IMG/VR virus record: IMGVR_UViG_3300046534_000471
Location: 1-20,491 of that record
Length of the DNA: 20,491 nt
Direction: 5' to 3' (one strand)
DNA from: a virus
Below are positions 14,205 to 20,491 of this stretch, one piece after another. How positions within the stretch are numbered: the stretch's first letter is position 1; every line of letters begins with the position of its first letter. The translations under genes and the position numbers were made by a program. A model generated the notes under the pieces. It ran no database searches and was not told the DNA's origin. It was given only the letters and a program-made list of their open reading frames with translations.

Positions 14205-16715
14205 ATGCCAAAGGTACATAAAGTCTACCCTCCATTTTACAACGGAGTTTCACAGCAAAATCCTGAATTGATACTAGACAATCAATGTAAAGAGATGGTA
14301 AATTGCATTCCTAGTGTTGTTGAAGGCCTTCTAAAAAGACCTCCTGTAAACCACCAATCAACAATTCTCTTTGCTGACAGCCCTGAGTTTACTGGCGGGA
14401 ACGTCTTTCACACGTATGACCGTGGAGAAGATGCCGAAGAGTACATTTTTATAGAAACAAGCGACTACGACAACCCAGTACAGGTTTTTAATCTAGCTGG
14501 TGAGCCTATGACTGTTGAGTTTGAAGCGGCGCACGCAACTACAATTAAAGATTACTTAGCTAATAGCAGCCTTAAAGCCTTAACTGTGCAAGATAGAACT
14601 TGGATGTTTTCACGGAATGCTTTAATTGGGATAGACAACACAGAAACCTTTCCTTTAAAGGCAGAGTATACTAGGGAAGCTTACTTCTGGCTAAAACGAG
14701 GCAGTGGCGATAGATACAACCCATATAACTATGCAGTGTATCTTGATGGGGTAGCAATTCAAGTAAACCCTAACAAGCCCTCTGTCCAAACGTATGACCC
14801 TGCTACTGGGTATGAAGACTCTGATTATGCAGCGGCTCAATTAGGCGCTCTGATTAGTGGGGCATCAACTTCTACACAAGAGACCTCTCAATACCTTGCA
14901 GCTAATGAAACAAAAACTGTTAGTATATATATTGGAGCAGGGAAAGAACTAGCTGACCCAGCAAACTCTTATGTGTTACCTCCAAATTATACAGCTCCAG
15001 CTTCCTATAGTGGTCACCGGGCATACTCTCTTGTTGTAACTGCGGAAACATACGACGCGGTAACAGGGTATTATACAGTAACCCTTCAGAATACCTCAAC
15101 TACTTTTTACTGTGACACAGCTACTATGGGCGGGTGTACTTCAGGCCATTACACTACAGATGTAGCAATGACCTTTTCGTACAGTGTGCTCTTTGCGGCT
15201 GCGGTAGGCTACGTAGCAGAAGTCAAAGGCTCTATAATTAAAATTACACGAGAAGACGGCGGCGATTTTGAGTTTAGTAGCTGGGACTCTTGGGGCAACC
15301 AAGCCTCTATCGGGTGGAAACAGTCTGTAAATAAAATTACAGATTTACCTAAAGACCATCCTTTTGCGGATACATACGTTAAAATTACCGGGGAAGAACA
15401 AACAACCTTTACTGATTACTTCGTAAAATGGAACGGCTCCTCTTGGGAAGAAACTTTAGACCCTGAAGAAAATCGGGGCGTACTGTCCAATATGCCAATT
15501 AAACTTGATAGGACTACACTTGTTGCAGGCGTAGCTACTTTTAAGTTTGACGTAATTGATTGGACAGCCCCTCGCGTCGGAAACCTTGAAAACAATCCTA
15601 ACCCTTCCTTTGCACCAAGTGAGGGAGGCTTACAGCGAGCAATTCAAGATATGTTCTTTTATAAGAATAGGTTAGGTATTGCATCGGATGATAGTATTGT
15701 TTTATCAGAAACCGCTAACTATACAAACTTTTATATTGCATCGGTAGTTTCTGCGTTAGACACAGATATTATCGACGTTACAGTGGCTACTAACCAAGCT
15801 AGTAAAATTCACTTTACAAAACCGTTTAATAACTCGTTGTACATCTTTACAAAGTATGCACAATATGAGTTGGTCAGTGAAAGAGCGTTTAGCCCTGACT
15901 CAGTCTCTTTAGTCAACACATCCAATTATCCGATGGCAACCAATGTTGAGCCTGTTGTAGTTAATGACAGTTTATACTTTATCTCAACGACTAACAATCG
16001 ACAACAACTACGTCAGTATATCAAATCAGATAACTTAAATATTGTAGGTATCGACTTAAATGTCAGCACTCCAACTTACTTAGCTGACCCTGTGCGTACC
16101 TTAATTGTGGATGGCGTACTAGGCTACATTGTGTGTACTACTGATACAAACGAAGTATACTTATATAACTTTAAAGAAGATGGCACTACTCGTATTCAAT
16201 CAGCATGGAGCAAATGGTCACTATTAAACGGCCTGACTGCAACTGCAAATTCTTTTGAATATCACGGTCTTTCTTCAAACCTTCTAGTATTTTGTAAGAC
16301 TGCTACCGATTATCGCTACCATAAATTACAACTAGATTCAAATGTACTTAATGGTAAAGTAGATACTTCTTCAGTTGACCATGTAGTATTTGACTCCTAC
16401 AACTATACATCCAGTGTAAAACTACCTGACTACTATCCTCTAATTACAGATATTAGGTCGCCTAAGCACAAGCTACTGATTAAAAAAGTAACGATTGAGG
16501 GCGAAGGGGCGTTTGACGCCTCAGTATATCGTAAGGATTATGACACAACTTACACAAAAACACATAATTTATCGTTGAAAGACTTAGACTTAACTGTAGC
16601 ATCACGGGTAGGTAACGTAGATATTACAGTATACGACGCTTCTGAAAATGATTTTAAATTAACCTCGGTTATAGTAGAAGGCATGCTAACAGTAACTTCT
16701 AAAGAAATGAAATAA
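14205..16715 (+). CDS. Tail tubular protein B (T7 gp12-like)
   Basis: An 836-aa protein (T7 gp12 is 794 aa) forming the nozzle of the short tail. The N-terminus has the hallmark YPPFYNGVSQQNPEL (8-22), then NCIPSVVEGLLKRPPV (34-49), equivalent to the GGISQQP and EGLQKRPP motifs of T7. The middle is beta-rich, with the FKFDVIDWTAPRVGN and FFYKNRLGIASDDSIVLSET segments (the latter about 484-503) typical of this family, followed by beta-propeller-like stretches and a C-terminal VIVEGMLTVTSKEMK. Insertions at about 210-345 with Ser/Thr/Tyr-rich sequence may account for the extra length. A strong AGGAGG binding site lies before the ATG at 14205. Confidence 0.93.
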   Translation: MPKVHKVYPPFYNGVSQQNPELILDNQCKEMVNCIPSVVEGLLKRPPVNHQSTILFADSPEFTGGNVFHTYDRGEDAEEYIFIETSDYDNPVQVFNLAGEPMTVEFEAAHATTIKDYLANSSLKALTVQDRTWMFSRNALIGIDNTETFPLKAEYTREAYFWLKRGSGDRYNPYNYAVYLDGVAIQVNPNKPSVQTYDPATGYEDSDYAAAQLGALISGASTSTQETSQYLAANETKTVSIYIGAGKELADPANSYVLPPNYTAPASYSGHRAYSLVVTAETYDAVTGYYTVTLQNTSTTFYCDTATMGGCTSGHYTTDVAMTFSYSVLFAAAVGYVAEVKGSIIKITREDGGDFEFSSWDSWGNQASIGWKQSVNKITDLPKDHPFADTYVKITGEEQTTFTDYFVKWNGSSWEETLDPEENRGVLSNMPIKLDRTTLVAGVATFKFDVIDWTAPRVGNLENNPNPSFAPSEGGLQRAIQDMFFYKNRLGIASDDSIVLSETANYTNFYIASVVSALDTDIIDVTVATNQASKIHFTKPFNNSLYIFTKYAQYELVSERAFSPDSVSLVNTSNYPMATNVEPVVVNDSLYFISTTNNRQQLRQYIKSDNLNIVGIDLNVSTPTYLADPVRTLIVDGVLGYIVCTTDTNEVYLYNFKEDGTTRIQSAWSKWSLLNGLTATANSFEYHGLSSNLLVFCKTATDYRYHKLQLDSNVLNGKVDTSSVDHVVFDSYNYTSSVKLPDYYPLITDIRSPKHKLLIKKVTIEGEGAFDASVYRKDYDTTYTKTHNLSLKDLDLTVASRVGNVDITVYDASENDFKLTSVIVEGMLTVTSKEMK

Positions 16716-16724
16716 GGAAAATAT

Positions 16725-17684
16725 ATGGAAACTCCAGCGAGACACTCCTTCACATTAGACGGCGCAACAAGGGTCTTCCCAATACCTTCTGATTTAAAAG
16801 GCGATAACTATGTAAGGCTCGAAGTTGATGGTGTAATTGTTGTTGATAGGGCAAAATATGACCTTGTTAATAATGCGGTTGTATTTAGCAACGTAGCGGA
16901 CTTGCCTTCGGGCAGTCAGCTTGACGTTCTTGTGGTACAATCAGAAGAAGCCATAGGCGCTTTGGCTATTACAACAAATATTGACATTGTGGCTACAAAT
17001 ATAAGCAACATCAATCTTGTAGGCCTTGATATCGCCTCTATCAACACTGCCTCTGCTAATATAGTAGATATACAAAATGCTGCGGCAAACGCGGCTTCAG
17101 CTACAGCGTCTGAGACTGCTACAGCAGCAGATAGGATTGCTACAGCAGCAGATAAAGTTTCTACTAATGCAGATAGAGTAGCAATTGAAACCTTATATGA
17201 TAATTTTGATGACCGGTATTTAGGGACGAAGGCAGCAGACCCTGCTCTAGATAATGATGGCGCGGCTTTGTTAATAGGCGCTACATACTACAACAGCACT
17301 TATAGCACAACTAGGTTCTATAACGGCGTTGATTGGGAATCTCCTCAAGAAACTGCGACCACAGGGGCTGCTACAGCTTCTGCACAGGCAACTATTGCTA
17401 CAGAAAAAGCAGCGATAGTAGTTGGTATATTTGATAGTGTTATTTCTGTTGTCAAAGTTAATACATCTTATGTTGCATCAGCAGGGCAAACTACTTTTAC
17501 ACAAGCTTACGATGTAGGCGCTGTTGATGTATATGTTGAAGGCCTTAAATTAGTGCCTGTTTTAGACTTTGCAGCTACTGACGGCACAACCTTAGTATTA
17601 ACATCAGCGCTGACTGTGGGCAAAAACGTAGAGATTATATCTCACGGCGTTGTTTCGAGTTCAGCTTCTCAGGTTGAATGGTGA
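16725..17684 (+). CDS. Tail fibre-like protein with T7-fibre-type N-terminus
   Basis: A 319-aa modular protein. Residues 6-75 (HSFTLDGATRVFPIPSDL, then YVRLEVDGVIVV, YDLVNN) look like the tail-attachment domain of T7-type fibres. Residues 85-155 are a heptad-like Ala/Asn coil (NIDIVATNISNINLVG; TAADRIA-TAADKVS-TNADRVA), probably a trimeric stalk. Residues 161-204 (FDDRYLGTKAADPALDNDG, then ATYYN, FYNGVDWE) are a module shared by many phage fibres. Residues 247-308 (TSYVASAGQTTFTQAYDVG, then VDVYVEGLKLV, VEIISHG) are another common fibre module that resembles the N-terminal domain in layout. No receptor-binding tip or chaperone is seen and the protein is short for a whole fibre, so it may be an adaptor to which later gene products attach. 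AAGGAAAA lies before the ATG. Confidence 0.8.
   Translation: METPARHSFTLDGATRVFPIPSDLKGDNYVRLEVDGVIVVDRAKYDLVNNAVVFSNVADLPSGSQLDVLVVQSEEAIGALAITTNIDIVATNISNINLVGLDIASINTASANIVDIQNAAANAASATASETATAADRIATAADKVSTNADRVAIETLYDNFDDRYLGTKAADPALDNDGAALLIGATYYNSTYSTTRFYNGVDWESPQETATTGAATASAQATIATEKAAIVVGIFDSVISVVKVNTSYVASAGQTTFTQAYDVGAVDVYVEGLKLVPVLDFAATDGTTLVLTSALTVGKNVEIISHGVVSSSASQVEW
17117..17154 (+). repeat. Direct repeat (17 bp, period 21) in the fibre stalk
   Basis: TGCTACAGCAGCAGATA occurs at 17117-17133 and 17138-17154. The 21-bp period encodes the heptads TAADRIA and TAADKVS, with a diverged third copy TNADRVA, which marks growth of the coiled-coil stalk by tandem duplication. Confidence 0.8.
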
Positions 17685-17869
17685 TGCTAGGAAACATAGA
17701 ACGGGCTAATTACGATTGGCGAGAAGCGGATGAAATAGCGGCTAATACAGCACAAGCAGCCCTCTTAACTATCAACCAAGCGGGGCAAGAGTTAGTGTTA
17801 ATAAACAACATAGCTAGACAACTACAAACCCAAAAGGTAATTTTACAAGGAAAAATAAATGGCGACTAA
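17678..17869 (+). CDS. Small helical protein of the tail-fibre region (63 aa)
   Basis: I do not recognise this protein. It begins MVMLGNIERANYDWREADE and continues as one long amphipathic helix (IAANTAQAALLTINQAGQE, LVLINNIARQLQTQKVIL). Two starts are possible: the ATG at 17678, or the ATG at 17684, which shares a base with the fibre stop (TGATG) and would give 61 aa. There is no strong binding site, so it is probably coupled to the fibre gene. It overlaps the next gene by 11 nt. The helix could pack onto the fibre stalk or adaptor. Confidence 0.6.
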   Translation: MVMLGNIERANYDWREADEIAANTAQAALLTINQAGQELVLINNIARQLQTQKVILQGKINGD

Positions 17870-18068
17870 TGAAAGCGTAATGATTGATTTTACAACACAA
17901 GCTTCAGCGTTATTTGAAGCTTCTTCCACTATACAAGATACTGTAGCTGCTGATATTGCGGCAGCTGTACTGGTTTCTGAAAATGCAGCACAAATTCCGT
18001 TGGCTCAAGTAGCTACAAACGTAATAGTCACGCAGACTATGCTTGTCAATCTTATAGCGGGTAATTAA
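17859..18068 (+). CDS. Small Ala-rich protein of the tail-fibre region (69 aa)
   Basis: I do not recognise this protein. It reads MATNESVMIDFTTQASALFE followed by Ala/Val/Thr-rich helix (TVAADIAAAVLVSENAAQIP, then QVATNVIVTQTMLVNLIAGN). Hydrophobic residues are spaced in heptad style rather than as a continuous membrane segment, so a coiled coil or helix bundle fits better than a holin. AAGGAAAA lies before the ATG. Together with its 63-aa neighbour it lies between two fibre-type genes. A small holin was considered but there is no endolysin beside it. Confidence 0.6.
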   Translation: MATNESVMIDFTTQASALFEASSTIQDTVAADIAAAVLVSENAAQIPLAQVATNVIVTQTMLVNLIAGN

Positions 18069-18070
18069 TT

Positions 18071-18685
18071 ATGACAATTGAAACCGAAGTAGCTGGCTTA
18101 ACTAGCGCGACTACTGCACTAACAACGGCAGTGGGAGTACAACAAACATCTATAGTTTCTGCTGTAGCAGGGTTTGCGACCACCACAACAAGAGTTAATG
18201 GCCTTAACAATGTAGAGAATACGGCTGATGCTGATAAACCGCTTAGTGACGCTGCGGTAGCTGAGTTTACAAGCTATGTAGAAACAACTAATTTAGCAAC
18301 TATAAATGGACAGCCAATAAACACAGGTCTTGCATTGTTAATCGCAAGCAGTCCTACATCGTTGACAAGCGCATTGTACGATTCCCGTGCTGCTTTACGT
18401 AGCCCAGTTAACCCTCAACCTATCGCAGGAGATGCTTTAATCTTAGAATACCTTGGACTGTTTCAGTTTTACACAACAGTTACCGAGCCTGATGATGACG
18501 AGACTTGTTTTACAGCAAACGACACCTCTACTGGATTACCGTATGGGCAATGGCGTTTAAGAGTGCCAGCGTATGAATGGACAGAGGCTCACGAAAAAAT
18601 TGAGTTTAGAGCATTAGAAGAGTGGCGTGATGATATGGACTCCACGATTTCTTTACTGCTAACAGCATATAACTTGCACCACTAA
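18071..18685 (+). CDS. Tail fibre module protein (204 aa)
   Basis: Residues 1-40 are a Thr/Ala-rich helix. Residues 41-70 carry RVNGLNNVENTADADKPLSD, a close variant of the GLGNVDNTSDADKPIS module found in many phage side-tail and collagen-like fibres. Residues 125-165 (EYLGLFQFYTTVTEPDDDET, then GQWRL) match another fibre module, LGLFrw..s...DDetvi...grWl. The C-terminal 35 residues form a charged helix (TEAHEKIEFRALEEWRDDMD) ending in NLHH. It is therefore a tail-appendage protein made of an oligomerising helix, a linker module and a small beta domain. There is no recognisable binding tip. Only 2 nt separate it from the preceding gene, and the binding site is weak. Confidence 0.65.
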   Translation: MTIETEVAGLTSATTALTTAVGVQQTSIVSAVAGFATTTTRVNGLNNVENTADADKPLSDAAVAEFTSYVETTNLATINGQPINTGLALLIASSPTSLTSALYDSRAALRSPVNPQPIAGDALILEYLGLFQFYTTVTEPDDDETCFTANDTSTGLPYGQWRLRVPAYEWTEAHEKIEFRALEEWRDDMDSTISLLLTAYNLHH

Positions 18686-18700
18686 AATAAGGACAAACTA

Positions 18701-20137
18701 ATGTCAGAATTAAGAGCATTAAGATTATTAAACGCAGTAGAGAACGGCACGGTTTTAGGTGCAGAATTTAACACATACTTAGGCGATGCAGGTAGGCTTG
18801 CTGAATTTACAGTCCTTCTAGCACAGCGAGGACAAGCTAAACGTATTGCAAACGGACAGACAACAATGACTGCGGTGGTCGCCAGCACTATTGCAATTAA
18901 CGCAGCTATTGTACAAGCAACAGCCTCTAACGACACAGTAGTCAAAGCGGTAGTCGCTAGTGCATTGGCTATGAGCACAGTGGCGGGTAATGCTAGTGTG
19001 CTTGAGAAAGTATCAGACAACCCTACGTCTTGGACTAATTTTATTGGTTCGGTATACTATGAATCACACATTAAAGACATTATAGCTAATCTAGCAGGGG
19101 TTGACCCTTCTCTTTATGCTACTACTGCGTTGCTAGTATTAGACCCGGCATCGATGGGTGACATTAGTATTAGTGAAAGAGCGATGCGTGCGTTAGTTAA
19201 TAGCACACCAACTGTTTCTACATTAGCAGGGAACTCAGCAGCAATGGCTTTAGTCGCAGCAGATACGGTTGCAATAACTCTAGTGGCACAGCAAACATCA
19301 ATCATGCCTACCATTGCAGCTAATACCCAAGCAATGGGTGAGATAATTTCACGCAGTGTTGCTACAGGTTTGATGGCTTCAAACGCAGGAGCTATTCAAG
19401 CAATTGCGGCTAACAGCACAGCATGGGCAGCATTTAAACTAGGCTCTTATTTATCAGCTAACTTAAAGAATGTCATTGCAAATATTGCAGGATTGAATCC
19501 GAGTGACTACGCAGATGCAACAGCGATGGCAGTTAATGCAACAGCGATGGCAGCAATTGTTCTTAATACTCAAGCGATGGAAGCCCTAGCAACTGACTCG
19601 GCAGCAATGACAGCTTTAGCTAACGACGCTAACGCATCACTTGTAATCGGTAGCACATTAGCAATGGGTGTACTTGGCGCAGACGAAGCATTCTTAATTG
19701 CAATGCTAGGTAACAGCGCATTAACAGCAAGCATCTTTGCAAGTTCTACTTTCAAAAACCTAATCATGGCATCCACTCCGTTAGTTGATGCGATTGCGGC
19801 TAACTCAGCGATTGTTGCCTTCTTAACAGCATCTTCTTCAACAGCTATGCCAGCAACATTAAGGTCTAGCACAACAGCGGCAGATGACCCATTCGATGGC
19901 ATTCCAACTAAAGTATTAAGCTTGTACGCCAAAGGTAATACAATTGTTGCTACCGCTGTTAATCACGACTTTGATGGCTCTCCAGCAGTTGGTACTGGTG
20001 CAACAGATGTTATCGGATTGGCTGGTACATTCACAACAGCTCATGTTAAAGGTTACACAAATATGACTTGGACAGTGGCAGGTATTGCAGCAACAGCAGC
20101 AGCATCACCTATCTTAACTTATTACGACATGACTTAA
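18701..20137 (+). CDS. Ala-rich decapeptide-repeat tail protein (478 aa)
   Basis: Residues 1-50 form a non-repeated start (ELRALRLLNAVENGTVLGAE, then RGQAKRIANG). Three repeat blocks follow (about 54-109, 141-240, 272-380) with a 10-residue unit of consensus AM-x-x-[IL]-A-x-N-[ST]-x; between 161 and 250 nine units follow without a gap. Blocks 1 and 2 each end in a copy of a spacer: TSWTNFIGSVYYESHIKDII (109-128) with ANLAGVDPSLYA, and TAWAAFKLGSYLSANLKNVI (240-259) with ANIAGLNPSDYA. Residues 385-478 form a distinct C-terminal domain (DGIPTKVLSLYAKGNTIVAT, then ATDVIGLAGTF, YTNMTWTVAG), possibly beta-rich and the exposed tip. No catalytic motif, signal peptide or membrane segment is seen. AAGGAC lies before the ATG. 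It is probably an elongated virion appendage or adhesin; function is inferred from the fibre neighbourhood. Confidence 0.7.
   Translation: MSELRALRLLNAVENGTVLGAEFNTYLGDAGRLAEFTVLLAQRGQAKRIANGQTTMTAVVASTIAINAAIVQATASNDTVVKAVVASALAMSTVAGNASVLEKVSDNPTSWTNFIGSVYYESHIKDIIANLAGVDPSLYATTALLVLDPASMGDISISERAMRALVNSTPTVSTLAGNSAAMALVAADTVAITLVAQQTSIMPTIAANTQAMGEIISRSVATGLMASNAGAIQAIAANSTAWAAFKLGSYLSANLKNVIANIAGLNPSDYADATAMAVNATAMAAIVLNTQAMEALATDSAAMTALANDANASLVIGSTLAMGVLGADEAFLIAMLGNSALTASIFASSTFKNLIMASTPLVDAIAANSAIVAFLTASSSTAMPATLRSSTTAADDPFDGIPTKVLSLYAKGNTIVATAVNHDFDGSPAVGTGATDVIGLAGTFTTAHVKGYTNMTWTVAGIAATAAASPILTYYDMT
18860..19840 (+). repeat. Coding region of degenerate 30-bp (decapeptide) repeats in three blocks
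   Basis: The translated repeat unit is ten residues and recurs about 25 times in three blocks. At the DNA level the units have diverged, but local identity remains: an 18-bp direct repeat ATGCAACAGCGATGGCAG at 19515-19532 and 19536-19553 (period 21), and frequent GCAATGG / GCGATGG at unit starts. The copies are old, with some recent duplication at the third block's start. Confidence 0.75.
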
Positions 20138-20152
20138 AAGGGTATAAAAATA

Positions 20153-20491
20153 ATGAGTACAATATATAAGGTAGATACCGATGGGAGCAAGCCGCTCCTA
20201 TCTAAAGGAGAACTAGGCTACGATGATTATACGGCTGGTTCAGATACGGGCAGGGTTTATGTAGGTGACGGAGCTTCTAATATAGCTCTTGCTAGAAAGA
20301 ATGAAGTTGATTTAAAAGCACCACTAGCCTCTCCTGCTCTTACAGGTAGTCCTACAGCCCCTACACAAACCGCAAGTGATAACTCGACTAAGATTGCTTC
20401 TACAGCGTATGCAGATGCTGCCGCAGAGGCCGCAAAAACAGCCGCAGAAGCGGCGTCCTTGGCGTTGGCAGGGGGCGCTATGACAGGCCCT
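20153..20491 (+). CDS. Tail fibre protein, 3'-truncated by window
   Basis: An open frame of 113 codons runs from the ATG at 20153 to the window end without a stop. Residues 1-45 (MSTIYKVDTDGSKPLLSKGE, then LGYDD, TGRVYVGDGAS) resemble the short N-terminal attachment domain of phage tropism and fibre proteins of the kind LxxGELGY...GRlyiGdG. Next comes LKAPLASPALTGSPTAPT and DNSTKIASTAYADAA, a widespread side-tail-fibre module, then an Ala/Glu-rich coil (AAEAAKTAAEAASLALAGG) and GAMTGP, which normally introduces a repeated fibre shaft. This is probably the true receptor-binding fibre, with its tip outside the window. AAAAGGGT lies before the start. Confidence 0.8.
   Translation, partial: MSTIYKVDTDGSKPLLSKGELGYDDYTAGSDTGRVYVGDGASNIALARKNEVDLKAPLASPALTGSPTAPTQTASDNSTKIASTAYADAAAEAAKTAAEAASLALAGGAMTGP

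Noticed and set aside
17859-18068. Holin
   Set aside because: Hydrophobic residues are interrupted by polar ones in helical spacing, with no clear membrane segment and no endolysin or spanin next to it.
1-20491. CRISPR array, insertion sequence, integrase or attachment site
   Set aside because: No spaced direct repeats, transposase motifs or terminal inverted repeats were seen; all repeats found lie inside coding coil or decapeptide regions.

Overview
The window reads as part of the genome of a T7-supergroup podovirus. Every supported gene lies on the + strand. Coding density is very high, with many 1-20 nt overlaps and short AGGAG-type ribosome binding sites. The gene order exonuclease, portal, scaffold, capsid, tail tube A, tail tube B is that of T7 genes 6, 8, 9, 10, 11 and 12. 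The sequence is moderately AT-rich. A B12-dependent ribonucleotide reductase sits among the replication genes, as I recall for marine T7-related phages such as roseophage SIO1. The host is therefore probably a Gram-negative, perhaps marine, bacterium; this is inference. No RNA polymerase, terminase, integrase, lysis gene, tRNA or CRISPR array is visible.

Bases 1-8621 are the DNA metabolism region. It holds the C-terminal part of a T7 gp4-like helicase, a T7-like family A DNA polymerase and a protein ending in a dATP/dGTP diphosphohydrolase (DUF5664-like) domain. A two-helix membrane protein and a small exported protein follow, then a class II NrdJ reductase, a ClpP-like protease, a calcineurin-like phosphoesterase, an unknown acidic protein and a FEN-type 5'-3' exonuclease. 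Together they could supply and balance dNTPs, unwind and copy DNA, and remove primers or degrade host DNA.

Bases 8622-16715 are the virion morphogenesis region: a 58-aa gene, a GNAT-like protein, a small gp7.3-like protein, portal, a 65-aa protein, scaffold, major capsid protein and tail tubes A and B. The capsid gene stands apart. It has a 278-nt ATG-free leader with two good hairpins before it, and a tetraloop terminator plus a second hairpin next to the gp11 ribosome binding site after it.

Bases 16716-20491 are a tail-appendage region: a fibre-like protein with a T7-fibre-type N-terminus, two tiny Ala-rich helical proteins, a 204-aa fibre-module protein, a 478-aa protein built of decapeptide repeats, and the start of another fibre gene cut by the window end. 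T7 genes 13-16 do not follow gene 12 here, so the order departs from T7. The most unusual features are the decapeptide-repeat protein with its duplicated spacer module, the NPCCEI active-site variant of NrdJ, the shortened thioredoxin-loop region of the polymerase and the structured RNA elements around the capsid gene.
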